Shown here: positions 8,183-16,213 of the stretch, piece by piece
How the letters are laid out: every line of letters starts with the position of its first letter
Position numbering within the stretch: the first letter of the stretch is position 1
DNA from: Aedoeadaptatus coxii
GTDB taxonomy: Bacteria > Bacillota > Clostridia > Tissierellales > Peptoniphilaceae
Length of the DNA stretch: 64,000 bases
Direction: 5' to 3' (one strand)
Assembly (NCBI RefSeq): GCF_903819215.1
Contig: NZ_CAIJCT010000010.1
Made by a program: the position numbers and the translations under genes
The notes under the pieces: generated by a model
Databases searched by the model: none
The model's input: the letters and a program-made list of their open reading frames with translations, nothing else
What the model was told of the DNA's origin: nothing

Positions 8183-8686
8183 ATGGCAGATAGTTACGAA
8201 CAGATATATGGAGAGTATTTCACCAAAGTTTATTTATATCTTTTAGCTATTAGCCATGATGAGCATATAGCAGAAGAAATCGCGCAAGAAACTTTTTTTA
8301 AAGCTCTAAAAAAGATGGACTCATTCAACGGTAATTGCAGTGTATATACCTGGCTATGTCAAATTGCAAAAAACGCACTCTATGATTTTTATAAAAAAGA
8401 AAAGAAAAAAGCAAGCATTGATGAGAGTCAATGTAAATTCACCGAGAAGACGGATTTTATAGATGTAATCCTTGAAGAAGAACAGTCTAAAGAAATACAT
8501 TTTCTATTACACTGCTTAAATGAACCCTATAAGGAAGTATTTACTTTAAGAGTGTTTGCAGAGCTTTCCTTTAAGCAGATTGGAGAACTATTTGATAAAT
8601 CCGATGGCTGGGCAAGAGTTATATTTTATAGAGCTAAAAACAAGTTATTGGAGGGATATAATGAAAATTTCATGCAAAATAATTGA
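8183..8686 (+). CDS. ECF-family RNA polymerase sigma factor
   Basis: This extracytoplasmic-function sigma factor has 167 residues. Region 2 (about 10-75) contains AEEIAQETFFKALKK and the promoter-melting segment around SVYTWLCQIAKNALYDFY. Region 4 (about 110-160) holds the helix-turn-helix ELSFKQIGELFDKS. Length is normal for the class. A GGGGAG ribosome site is upstream. The start of the anti-sigma gene lies inside its 3' end (26-base overlap), the usual pairing, and an ECF-type promoter stands in front. Codon use and base composition are much more AT-rich than in the flanking backbone genes. Confidence 0.93.
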   Translation: MADSYEQIYGEYFTKVYLYLLAISHDEHIAEEIAQETFFKALKKMDSFNGNCSVYTWLCQIAKNALYDFYKKEKKKASIDESQCKFTEKTDFIDVILEEEQSKEIHFLLHCLNEPYKEVFTLRVFAELSFKQIGELFDKSDGWARVIFYRAKNKLLEGYNENFMQNN

Positions 8687-8984
8687 AGATCTTCTTCCCT
8701 TATATATTGATGAAGTGTGTAGCGAAGAAAGTAAGAAATTGATAGAGGAGCATTTGTCTGAATGCAGTCAGTGTAATGAAAAACTGAATCGGATGAAATT
8801 AGGTTATGTCCCCGAACAGGAGAGAGAGCAAAATCTGGCGGAAGCTGAATTTATGAGGAATTTATCGAAGAAATGGAATAAAAAATTACTTTTTGCCACG
8901 CTAAAAGGGATTATATCAACACTAATTTTTGTGGTGGTAATACTCCTTATTATGTATCTATTTATCGATATTCGAATCGTTTGA
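8661..8984 (+). CDS. Anti-sigma factor with zinc-finger (ZAS/zf-HC2) domain and one membrane helix
   Basis: This 107-residue protein has an N-terminal anti-sigma zinc-binding motif H-x3-C-x2-C (H31, C35, C38), with an additional cysteine at 20. It ends in a single membrane helix (about residues 76-101) and a very short tail. It would hold the preceding ECF sigma factor at the membrane until a signal is sensed. The start at 8661 has GGAGGG nine bases upstream and overlaps the sigma gene. The frame is open further back, but that is only sigma-gene shadow. The near absence of an extracellular domain suggests the signal is sensed in the membrane or by a partner. Confidence 0.88.
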   Translation: MKISCKIIEDLLPLYIDEVCSEESKKLIEEHLSECSQCNEKLNRMKLGYVPEQEREQNLAEAEFMRNLSKKWNKKLLFATLKGIISTLIFVVVILLIMYLFIDIRIV

Positions 8985-8997
8985 AAGGGTGGATATA

Positions 8998-9093
8998 GTG
9001 AAATTTCAAAGTAATGGTCAAATAGTGTTATTATTTATTGTTCTTGCCATACTCCTTTTAGCATTAAGTTTTGTTGCTATTAAGATAGCGTAA
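8998..9093 (+). CDS. 31-residue single-helix membrane microprotein
   Basis: A GTG at 8998 opens a 31-codon frame ending in TAA at 9091-9093. The predicted peptide starts MKFQSNGQ, continues as one hydrophobic helix of about 19 residues and ends AIKIA. An AAAGGGTGG ribosome site lies five bases before the start. It occupies exactly the gap between the anti-sigma stop (8984) and the ABC ATPase ribosome site (9095). I do not recognise a family. Position and topology suggest an accessory membrane subunit of the sigma-control or ABC module. It is too short for routine gene calls. Confidence 0.6.
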   Translation: MKFQSNGQIVLLFIVLAILLLALSFVAIKIA

Positions 9094-9106
9094 AAGAGGT
9101 GTATTT

Positions 9107-9811
9107 ATGTATAACATGACGATTAATAATGTTTCGAAAAGATACACGAATCATTTAGTGTTAGAAAACATATCCCTAGATTTTGAAGAGGGAAAGGTAT
9201 ATGGGTTGCTCGGAAAAAATGGAGTTGGAAAAACAACGCTTTTAAAAATAGTGGTAAAACTTATACCAATAAAAAGATACGACGAAAAAATAAAGATATT
9301 AGATTCTCAGCGAAAGATGGCTGCATTAATAAGTAATCCATCTTGCTATATGAATCTTCGTGTGAAAGATAATCTTAAATTGTATTCGATCTTGTATTAT
9401 AAAAATAAAGACGAACAAGAACAGGCAATAGAAAGTATAATTAAAGATCTAAAAATAGAATCGATGCTTAAAAAGAGAGCATGTGAGCTCTCTCTGGGAA
9501 TGCTTCAACAATTAAAATTAGCTCTTACATTTATTTCCGGTTCCAATATTTTAATACTAGACGAGCCATTTAATGGGCTGGATATAGAAGCTACACTTAC
9601 CTTGAAAGAAAAAATTAGAGAAGAAAAAAGGCTAGGAAAAACAATTATTATAACGAGTCATAATACTGAGCAATTGGAAAAAATATGTGACGACTTCGTT
9701 ATTTTGCACGATGCAAAGATCACAAATGTAGAAAGAAAGGATTTAGAGAAGTATAGCTTAGAGAAAATATATTGCAATATTTTGGAGAGAGGTAGAGCAT
9801 ATGCTGGTTAA
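9107..9811 (+). CDS. ABC transporter ATP-binding protein (antibiotic/bacteriocin-resistance type)
   Basis: This ATPase subunit of 234 residues has Walker A GKNGVGKTT at 36-44, a degenerate signature LSLGMLQQLK near 127-136 instead of LSGGMKQR, and Walker B ILILDEPFNGLD near 148-159. Proteins of this size paired with a single ABC-2 permease commonly export or give immunity to peptide antibiotics (BcrA or lantibiotic-immunity style); that role is inferred. AGAGGTG precedes the ATG by five bases. The 3' end overlaps the permease gene by 11 bases. Confidence 0.88.
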   Translation: MYNMTINNVSKRYTNHLVLENISLDFEEGKVYGLLGKNGVGKTTLLKIVVKLIPIKRYDEKIKILDSQRKMAALISNPSCYMNLRVKDNLKLYSILYYKNKDEQEQAIESIIKDLKIESMLKKRACELSLGMLQQLKLALTFISGSNILILDEPFNGLDIEATLTLKEKIREEKRLGKTIIITSHNTEQLEKICDDFVILHDAKITNVERKDLEKYSLEKIYCNILERGRAYAG

Positions 9812-10556
9812 GAGGGATGTACTTAGAGCATTAAAAAGTTTTCACATACAAATTGCTTTAATCATTACGATCTTGTTTAGTAGTTTATTTACATTTTTTG
9901 TAGGGAATGGAAATAAAATAGGTATTTCTATTTTCGGGAAGCTTACAACTTATAAAGATCTATCAGAAGTGCTTTTTAACGGGTTAGATTATACGAAGGG
10001 ATTAGGATTTTTGATAACTTTTTCTATAGCCTTGTTTATAGCAAGTGAGTATCAATATAATACTTGGCAACATTATATAAGCTCGGGAAAAGGAAGAGTA
10101 GCAATATATATTATGAAATATTTATTTGCTCTTTTACTTTCAATGACGGTCTTTCTGATGTATACTTTCGCCTCTTATGTGACATCCTTCATTATGGGCA
10201 AGGCAATAGATGTTGATAAGATCGTGTTTGTTATCGGCAGGGGCTTTATAGTATACGCAACTTTAACCAGCCTCGTCGTATTTCTCTTGATGAGTCTAAA
10301 AAATCATATAGTGGGAATTTTAGCGTCCTCAATTTTTGTATTTTTTGAAAAAGATATTATTACGATGTTTACAACATTGCTTCATAAGATGAATATGAAC
10401 TCAGAATGGGTTGGAAAGTTTTCCTTAATGAAGATAAACACGGTTGCTCCGATAAAGAACATCAGTCTATTATCAGACATGCTCGTCCCTTGTGTATTAA
10501 TTACGACTGCCACAATATTACTGGGAAGTTATCTCTTCTCTAAGTATGAATTATAA
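9801..10556 (+). CDS. ABC-2 type permease
   Basis: This is an integral membrane protein of 251 residues with about six hydrophobic segments (near 15-36, 68-84, 106-136, 145-170, 172-190 and 225-246). It lacks a binding-protein-dependent permease loop, as expected for an ABC-2 exporter partner. It overlaps the ATPase gene and ends the ECF operon. Sequence conservation in this class is low, so the cargo cannot be named. Confidence 0.8.
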   Translation: MLVKRDVLRALKSFHIQIALIITILFSSLFTFFVGNGNKIGISIFGKLTTYKDLSEVLFNGLDYTKGLGFLITFSIALFIASEYQYNTWQHYISSGKGRVAIYIMKYLFALLLSMTVFLMYTFASYVTSFIMGKAIDVDKIVFVIGRGFIVYATLTSLVVFLLMSLKNHIVGILASSIFVFFEKDIITMFTTLLHKMNMNSEWVGKFSLMKINTVAPIKNISLLSDMLVPCVLITTATILLGSYLFSKYEL

Positions 10557-10587
10557 AGAGAGTGCCGGGAGCAATGTAGATTGATGC

Positions 10588-10618
10588 AAAAAACCCTCCT
10601 CCGATTACCGGAGGAGGG
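10588..10618. terminator. Bidirectional terminator between convergent genes
   Basis: CCCTCCTCCG (10594-10603) and CGGAGGAGGG (10609-10618) are perfect 10-bp arms with a 5-base loop. A run of six A lies on the left, which is a T tract for the minus strand. It serves the minus-strand gene at 10655 and probably the ABC operon, and marks the right edge of the AT-rich island. Confidence 0.85.
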
Positions 10619-10654
10619 CTTTGAATGGCAAAGGAAAGTTTTCGAAGGGCTTTT

Positions 10655-11113
10655 TTATTTGCCGGCATTTAATGCGATTTTCATTTGCAGTCTGGAGCCG
10701 ATACCGATGTAGACGAAGACATAAAATGCCGCATAAAACATTTGCGCGCGCAGTCCCTGATCCGCGTAGCGATAAACCGCAAAGGGCACGAAGACCAACG
10801 GGCAGAGGGCAAATACGATGGCGACGATAAAGTTCACACGCTCCATATGGACGGAATTAATTTTTTTAGTAATATGGAAGGGCTTTTTGTTCTTTTGAAT
10901 TTGTTTAATTTCGTTTCTGAAAATGGGAACGATGCCGATGATTACGAGTAGAACAATCAGCACTTGGAGCATGGCGTTGTGTTCCACGATTTTGCCCGCC
11001 TTGTCGTAGATGTGGACGTAGGGCTGAGTGAACGCTAAAAATAAAGCCAAGACGATGCTGAAAGTATCGATGGACTTTAAAATGTTTAGAAATTTCTTCT
11101 TGTCAATGGTCAT
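10655..11113 (-). CDS. Hypothetical membrane protein
   Basis: This protein of 152 residues has about four hydrophobic segments: near residues 17-33, 49-67, 95-118 and 126-144. It also has a basic, lysine-rich cytoplasmic loop around residues 70-90. I do not recognise a family. I chose the start MTIDKKK at 11113 because GGAGG lies six bases upstream; a start 15 bases earlier would place that ribosome site inside the gene. It stands alone on the minus strand, with its own extended -10 promoter and a shared terminator. Confidence 0.75.
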   Translation of the reverse strand: MTIDKKKFLNILKSIDTFSIVLALFLAFTQPYVHIYDKAGKIVEHNAMLQVLIVLLVIIGIVPIFRNEIKQIQKNKKPFHITKKINSVHMERVNFIVAIVFALCPLVFVPFAVYRYADQGLRAQMFYAAFYVFVYIGIGSRLQMKIALNAGK

Positions 11114-11129
11114 AATTACCTCCGCCATC

Positions 11130-11138
11130 AGTATAGCA
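11130..11138 (-). promoter_or_regulatory. Extended -10 promoter of the minus-strand membrane gene
   Basis: On the minus strand TGCTATACT reads as an extended -10 element 17 bases before the chosen start codon. No strong -35 is seen. Confidence 0.5.
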
Positions 11139-11170
11139 CATCGGGGGAAAGTTGAGAATCGCCTTGGAAT

Positions 11171-11200
11171 TTTACCGTGCTAATAGGTAACCTTTATGAT
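11171..11200 (+). promoter_or_regulatory. Promoter of the 342-residue membrane protein gene
   Basis: TTTACC (11171-11176) and TATGAT (11195-11200) are separated by 18 bases, upstream of the gene at 11238. Confidence 0.5.
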
Positions 11201-11237
11201 ATGATGGAAAAAACTATCAATGAATAGGGGGAAAACC

Positions 11238-12266
11238 ATGCAGAAACAGATGAAAAACGGCATTATTTTTGTAGTATTTTTACTACTTTGCTTTCTACTG
11301 ACATTGACACCCTTGGTATCGGAACAATCGCTCTTTTTAACAAAGGACTTAAACCGCTCCGATTTCGACGGTCTTATTTTCGACGAGCCCGCCAATATCG
11401 ATCACTTGCAGATTACCCGCCGCTTGGAAGGAAGCGATCCGACGCTTTATCGCTACGATGTAAAATTCCACTACGAAGGAAGCCCTTCCAATTTACGTAT
11501 TCTCGGAAAAGTGGCGGAGCCTGTTTTCTTTCCGGAAGGCACCTCACCCTCAAAAAGTAAGGTCGTCCTAAAAGGCGAATACGAAAAAATTAATTCGGCG
11601 GTGAAAGAATCGTTGCAGCTGAATAAAATTTTGGAAAAACTCGGTTATAAATTACAACCTGCATCGGAACTTCGCGTTCCCTTAGATGAAAATACGGAAG
11701 ATTACGTTTTTTCCGTCATTACAAAGCCTGCCACCGTGGCTGTACGCTCGGGAAGAACCCTCGCCGATGTGGGCGTCTTTATTACCAACGGTAAAATGGA
11801 TAAATTTACCGACGCATTGGATGTTAAAGACAAAGGGGTCAAGCCGCAAATTACGACGAAAACTCAATCGGGCACCTATATTAATTCCCTTGAACTTATC
11901 GACGGCGGGGTTCAATCGCGATTGACCTTGCTGCGCAGTGTTTCGGTTATTATTTGCGCCGCTTCCGCTGTATGTGGTCTTTTGATTATTTTCACCAATA
12001 GAAAAAAATTGCTTCCCGGCATTTACGGAGCCATGATGCTCTTTTTACTGGCGCTTCCCAAAGCCATGTTGAAGTCGCCTAACAACTGGGCTACTTTTGT
12101 GGCGTTCCCTCTCTTCGCCTTCGGCGGCTACATTTTATTTAAATTAATGCAGCGTCCGAATTTCCAAGTTAAATCTGTGGACTTCAGACAAGGCGTGGGC
12201 ATGGCGATTCTGATTTTCGTCATCTCTACCTATTTGTTCGCCGTCACCAAAGGATTCTATCTCTAA
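11238..12266 (+). CDS. Hypothetical membrane-anchored protein
   Basis: This protein of 342 residues is not recognised. A membrane helix lies at about residues 9-27. A soluble extracellular region of some 200 residues follows and contains PVFFPEGTSPS and PATVAVRSGRTL. Four closely spaced membrane helices follow (near 227-248, 260-279, 285-306 and 319-339). The N-helix, large outer domain and C-terminal helix bundle suggest a sensor or envelope-associated protein, but no catalytic motif is visible. The ATG at 11238 has AGGGGGA seven bases upstream; an ATG 18 bases earlier has none. It is monocistronic, with its own promoter and terminator. Confidence 0.75.
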   Translation: MQKQMKNGIIFVVFLLLCFLLTLTPLVSEQSLFLTKDLNRSDFDGLIFDEPANIDHLQITRRLEGSDPTLYRYDVKFHYEGSPSNLRILGKVAEPVFFPEGTSPSKSKVVLKGEYEKINSAVKESLQLNKILEKLGYKLQPASELRVPLDENTEDYVFSVITKPATVAVRSGRTLADVGVFITNGKMDKFTDALDVKDKGVKPQITTKTQSGTYINSLELIDGGVQSRLTLLRSVSVIICAASAVCGLLIIFTNRKKLLPGIYGAMMLFLLALPKAMLKSPNNWATFVAFPLFAFGGYILFKLMQRPNFQVKSVDFRQGVGMAILIFVISTYLFAVTKGFYL

Positions 12267-12270
12267 TATT

Positions 12271-12296
12271 AAAAGCGTGTTTCGGCACGCTTTTTT
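12271..12296 (+). terminator. Rho-independent terminator
   Basis: AAAAGCGTG (12271-12279) and CACGCTTTT (12286-12294) are perfect arms with a TTTCGG loop and a T tract. Confidence 0.9.
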
Positions 12297-12315
12297 AATT
12301 GCAAACCTTATCCTA

Positions 12316-12344
12316 TTGAAAATATAAATGGTACATACTATAAT
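12316..12344 (+). promoter_or_regulatory. Strong promoter of the BMP lipoprotein gene
   Basis: TTGAAA (12316-12321) and TATAAT (12339-12344) have 17-base spacing, 30 bases before the start codon. Confidence 0.8.
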
Positions 12345-12373
12345 ATGATCAGATCAAATAAAGGGGGAAATTC

Positions 12374-13474
12374 ATGAAGAAAAGAACGCTATTACTCGCA
12401 CTTACCATGGTGTCCATTTTCGTTTTGACTGCTTGCGGCGGCGCTGCTAACAGCAACAAAGCCAACAATAAAGCAGACAACGATAAAAATGCCGCAGCCA
12501 ATGCAGGCGAAGAAAAAGCCGACGGCAAAAAACTTAAAATCGGTTTTGTAACCGATGAAGGCGGCATCAACGACCAATCCTTTAACCAAGGTGTTTGGGA
12601 AGGCTTGAAAAAAGCACATGCCGATTTCGGCTACGAAGTTTCTTACCAAGAATCTAAAGAAGCCAGCGACTACGAAAAGAACATCGAAACCTTACTCGAT
12701 GCAGACAACGACATTATCGTAGCAGCAGGTTTCAACCTTGAAGAAGCTGTAACAGAAGCTGCTAAAAACAATCCCGACGTTCAATTCCTCATCGTCGATG
12801 CTGCTAACAAAGACGGCATCGAAAACTTAACCGGTCTTGAATTTAAGGCGGAAGAACCTTCCTTCTTAGTAGGCTACATTGCAGGTCTTACTACCGAAAC
12901 CAACAAAGTCGGTTTCGTAGGCGGCCAAGAATCCACTTTAATCAAAGCGTTTGAAGTAGGCTACCACGCAGGTGTAGATCAAGCGGCTAAGGAAAAAGGT
13001 CAAAAGATCGAATTTATCAGCCAATACGTCGGCAACTTCTCCGACGCTGCTAAGGGCAAGAGCATTGCGACCAACATGTACCAACAAGGTGCTGACGTCG
13101 TATTCCACGCTTCCGGCGGCGCAGGCGACGGCGTTATTGAAGCTGCAAAAGACATGGACAAATGGGCAATCGGCGTAGACCGTGACCAAAGCTCCATCGC
13201 TCCCGACAATGTATTAACTTCCGCTATGAAACGTGCCGACAGCGCCGTTTACAAAGTGCTCGAAAACTTGAGCAAGGGCGAAGCATTCCCCGGCGGACAA
13301 AACTTAAGCTTCGGTCTTAAAGAAGGCGACACCGTCGACATCGCTCCTACCAGCGACAAGAACGTGAAACCTGAAATCCTGAAGAAGATCGAACCCTTAA
13401 AACAACGCATTATTAAGGGCGAAATCAAAGTTCCGACAACGGAAGAAGAATACAAAGCATTTGAAGCAAAATAA
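12374..13474 (+). CDS. BMP-family nucleoside-binding lipoprotein
   Basis: This is a substrate-binding lipoprotein of 366 residues from the basic membrane protein family (Treponema PnrA and related nucleoside receptors). The signal peptide ends in lipobox LTAC with the cysteine at 21. A low-complexity Asn/Ala/Lys linker (about 25-52) follows, then the BMP fold with the typical KIGFVTDEGGINDQSFNQG (about 55-73) and an IGVDRDQS segment that contacts the base. It heads a cluster with a double-domain ATPase and two permeases, the usual purine nucleoside importer layout. A terminator hairpin between this gene and the ATPase probably keeps the lipoprotein in excess. Codon choice is strongly biased, which points to high expression. 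Confidence 0.93.
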   Translation: MKKRTLLLALTMVSIFVLTACGGAANSNKANNKADNDKNAAANAGEEKADGKKLKIGFVTDEGGINDQSFNQGVWEGLKKAHADFGYEVSYQESKEASDYEKNIETLLDADNDIIVAAGFNLEEAVTEAAKNNPDVQFLIVDAANKDGIENLTGLEFKAEEPSFLVGYIAGLTTETNKVGFVGGQESTLIKAFEVGYHAGVDQAAKEKGQKIEFISQYVGNFSDAAKGKSIATNMYQQGADVVFHASGGAGDGVIEAAKDMDKWAIGVDRDQSSIAPDNVLTSAMKRADSAVYKVLENLSKGEAFPGGQNLSFGLKEGDTVDIAPTSDKNVKPEILKKIEPLKQRIIKGEIKVPTTEEEYKAFEAK

Positions 13475-13489
13475 ATTTGATCGAAAAGG

Positions 13490-13515
13490 GGAGGGCATTT
13501 GCCCTCCTTTTTTTT
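13490..13515 (+). terminator. Terminator between the lipoprotein gene and the ABC ATPase gene
   Basis: GGAGGGC (13490-13496), ATTT loop, GCCCTCC (13501-13507) and eight T. The ATPase gene lies 64 bases further on with a TATAAT-like box at 13546-13551, so it can also be transcribed separately. Confidence 0.85.
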
Positions 13516-13578
13516 ATATCCTTTTAAATTTACAGACCGATAGTGTATAATTAAACGAGTATATGAAAGGGGAAAACG

Positions 13579-15108
13579 ATGGTTGAAAAAAATTTTGCGC
13601 CGGCTGTAGAGATGCGTGGCATTACGAAGAAATTCGGCGACTTTACGGCAAACGACGCGATCGATCTCGTCGTGGAAAAAGGTGAAATTCACGCCTTACT
13701 TGGAGAAAATGGCGCCGGAAAATCGACGCTTATGAACATACTATACGGTCTCTACGATCCGACGTCGGGAGAAGTTAAAGTCAACGGGGAACCGGTGGAT
13801 TTTAAAGGACCGAAAGACGCTATTGAAAAAGGGTTGGGCATGGTGCATCAACACTTTATGCTCTTTCAACCTTTTACCGTAGTGGAAAATATTATTTTAG
13901 GCGAAGAACCTACGAGCGGCGTCGTCTTAGATAACAAAAGTGCGCGCAAACGGGTTATGGAACTTTCTAATCAATACGGATTGATGATCGACCCGGATGC
14001 AAAAATCGAAGATATTTCTGTCGGCATGCAACAGCGTGTCGAAATTTTAAAAGCTCTCTATCGGGATGCGGAAATTTTAATTTTCGACGAGCCCACGGCG
14101 GTGCTCACACCTCAGGAAATTGAGGAACTTATCGCCATTATTAAAGCCCTCGCTAAAGAGGGGAAAAGCGTTATCATCATTACGCATAAATTAAAAGAAA
14201 TTAAAGCCTTGGCGGAAAAATGTACTATTATTCGCAGGGGGAAACGTATCGGCACAGTGGATGTAGGCTCTGTAGACGAGGCGAAACTTGCGGAAATGAT
14301 GGTAGGCCGTTCCATTCAATTTAAAGTCGATAAAAAGCCCTGCGTTCCCGGCGAAGTCGCCTTAAAAGTAGAAGGGTTGCGGGTCAAGGACGTGCGTGGC
14401 ATCGAAGCGGTGCGCGGACTCAATCTCGACGTACGAAGAGGAGAGATCTTCGGCATCGCCGGCGTCGACGGTAATGGCCAAAGTGAACTTTTAGAAGCCT
14501 TAACGGGCCTACGAAAAGTGGAAAGCGGCACGATTACCGTGGAAGGGAAGAATATTACCGGCGCTTCTCCAAAAGAAATTCGCGAAGCGGGCATGAACAA
14601 CATTCCCGAAGACCGCAACAAACGCGGGCTCGTGCAGGAATTTACCGTGGCGGAAAATATGATTCTCGATGAATATTATGCCGCGCCTTATTCCAAAAAG
14701 GGAATTTTACAAGACGAACCTATTCATTCTCACGCGGAAAAGCTCATGGAAGCTTTCGATATTCGCCCGAGAAAGAGTTCCTATCTTGCGGGAGATCTTT
14801 CCGGCGGGAATCAACAAAAAGTTATTCTCGCGCGGGAAATCGACGACGATCCGGAAGTATTAATCGCCGCCCAACCTACTCGCGGCCTGGACGTCGGCGC
14901 TATCGAAAACATTCACAAATTCCTCGTGCAACAGCGGGATCGGGGAAAGGCCGTCTTGCTTATCAGCTTCGAGCTGGATGAAGTTATCAGCCTTTCCGAT
15001 CGCATCGGCATTATTTACGAAGGTGCCATTACGAAGATCTTTGCAGAAGGTGAAGCCGATCAAAATGAATTAGGCTATTATATGGCAGGAGGTGATCACC
15101 GTGAATAA
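13579..15108 (+). CDS. Nucleoside ABC importer, double ATPase subunit
   Basis: This ATPase of 509 residues has two fused nucleotide-binding domains, as in sugar and nucleoside importers of the RbsA/NupO (YufO) type. Domain 1 has Walker A GENGAGKST at 42-50, signature ISVGMQQR and Walker B LIFDEPTAVLTP. Domain 2 has the characteristic degenerate P-loop GVDGNGQSE (near 293-301), signature LSGGNQQK and VLIAAQPTRGLD, where the usual Walker B glutamate is replaced. Only one competent site per chain is normal for this group. The gene overlaps the following permease start by eight bases. Confidence 0.93.
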   Translation: MVEKNFAPAVEMRGITKKFGDFTANDAIDLVVEKGEIHALLGENGAGKSTLMNILYGLYDPTSGEVKVNGEPVDFKGPKDAIEKGLGMVHQHFMLFQPFTVVENIILGEEPTSGVVLDNKSARKRVMELSNQYGLMIDPDAKIEDISVGMQQRVEILKALYRDAEILIFDEPTAVLTPQEIEELIAIIKALAKEGKSVIIITHKLKEIKALAEKCTIIRRGKRIGTVDVGSVDEAKLAEMMVGRSIQFKVDKKPCVPGEVALKVEGLRVKDVRGIEAVRGLNLDVRRGEIFGIAGVDGNGQSELLEALTGLRKVESGTITVEGKNITGASPKEIREAGMNNIPEDRNKRGLVQEFTVAENMILDEYYAAPYSKKGILQDEPIHSHAEKLMEAFDIRPRKSSYLAGDLSGGNQQKVILAREIDDDPEVLIAAQPTRGLDVGAIENIHKFLVQQRDRGKAVLLISFELDEVISLSDRIGIIYEGAITKIFAEGEADQNELGYYMAGGDHRE

Positions 15109-16213
15109 GCGTATGTTGTCATATACTTTTATGTCCGTTTTATTGGGACTTTTGGTCGGTGCCGTCATCTTGCTCGTGATCGGTGTCAATCCTTTGGAAG
15201 CATATAAAGTCATGATATTAGGTGCTTTCGGAAAGCCGAAGTATCTGTCGTGGACCATCGTCGAAGCGGTACCCATTATTTTAACCGGGGTCGCCGTAGC
15301 CTTTGCCTTCCGAACGGGCATCTTTAATATCGGCGCGGAAGGTCAGTTTATTATGGGCTCCCTCGGCGCCGTCATCGTCGGCGTCGTCGTCAAGCTGCCG
15401 CCGGTATTACACGGCATTGTGGCCCTTGTAGCCGGCATTATCGTCGGCGCCATTTGGGGCGGTCTCGTCGGTATTTTTAAGGCAAAACGGGGCGTAAATG
15501 AAGTTATTTCTTCGATCATGTTAAACTGGATCGCCTTTTACTTCAGCAACTATATGTTGACGAAAGCTTTCCCCAGAAAGCCGGACAGCAACTACTCTTT
15601 TAACATCGAACCTTCGGCGAGCATTCGCATTTTAGGTAAATGGAAACAATCGGAAGCGGGACGGGCGATTTTAAAGAACAATGCGTTTTTAAAAGGCATT
15701 TTAAATCCGCCCCTTCACTGGGGAATTATTCTCGCCGTTCTCGTCGCCATCCTCGTGTGGTTTATTCTGAAAAAGACCACTTTAGGCTATCAATTAAAAG
15801 CGGTGGGCTTTAATCGCTTTGCAGCTGAATACGGCGGCATCGACATTAAGAAAAGCACCGTCATTTCCATGGCCATTTCCGGCGGCATGGCCGGTCTTGC
15901 AGGCGCCGTACAAGTTTTAGGCGTTACGGGCAATATCGGTATTTTGGCGGCGCAACAAGGCTACGGCTTTAACGGCATCGCCGTGTCCTTAATTGCGGCG
16001 AACAACCCCATCGTCTGTATTCCGTCGGGCATTCTGTTTGCGGCGTTAAGCTACGGTGGCGGAAAACTAAATTCTGCGTTAAACACACCGTCTGAAGTTA
16101 TTAATATCGTCATCGGTATCATCGTATTGTTTATCGCCATGCCGCAATTCCTCGAATGGATTCGCCTAAAGTTCGCTTCCAAGAAAGCTAAAGGAGGGGA
16201 AGAACTTGAATAA
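15101..16213 (+). CDS. Nucleoside ABC importer permease 1
   Basis: This membrane subunit of 370 residues has about ten hydrophobic segments and belongs to the BPD_transp_2 family (YufP/NupP-like), with signatures such as TGIFNIGAEGQFIMGSLGA and the ATPase-contact region GFNRFAAEYGGIDI. I chose GTG 15101 because AGGAGG at 15087-15092 is eight bases upstream; a GTG nine bases earlier would overlap that ribosome site. It overlaps the ATPase gene and the next permease gene, so translation of the set is coupled. Confidence 0.92.
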   Translation: MNKRMLSYTFMSVLLGLLVGAVILLVIGVNPLEAYKVMILGAFGKPKYLSWTIVEAVPIILTGVAVAFAFRTGIFNIGAEGQFIMGSLGAVIVGVVVKLPPVLHGIVALVAGIIVGAIWGGLVGIFKAKRGVNEVISSIMLNWIAFYFSNYMLTKAFPRKPDSNYSFNIEPSASIRILGKWKQSEAGRAILKNNAFLKGILNPPLHWGIILAVLVAILVWFILKKTTLGYQLKAVGFNRFAAEYGGIDIKKSTVISMAISGGMAGLAGAVQVLGVTGNIGILAAQQGYGFNGIAVSLIAANNPIVCIPSGILFAALSYGGGKLNSALNTPSEVINIVIGIIVLFIAMPQFLEWIRLKFASKKAKGGEELE

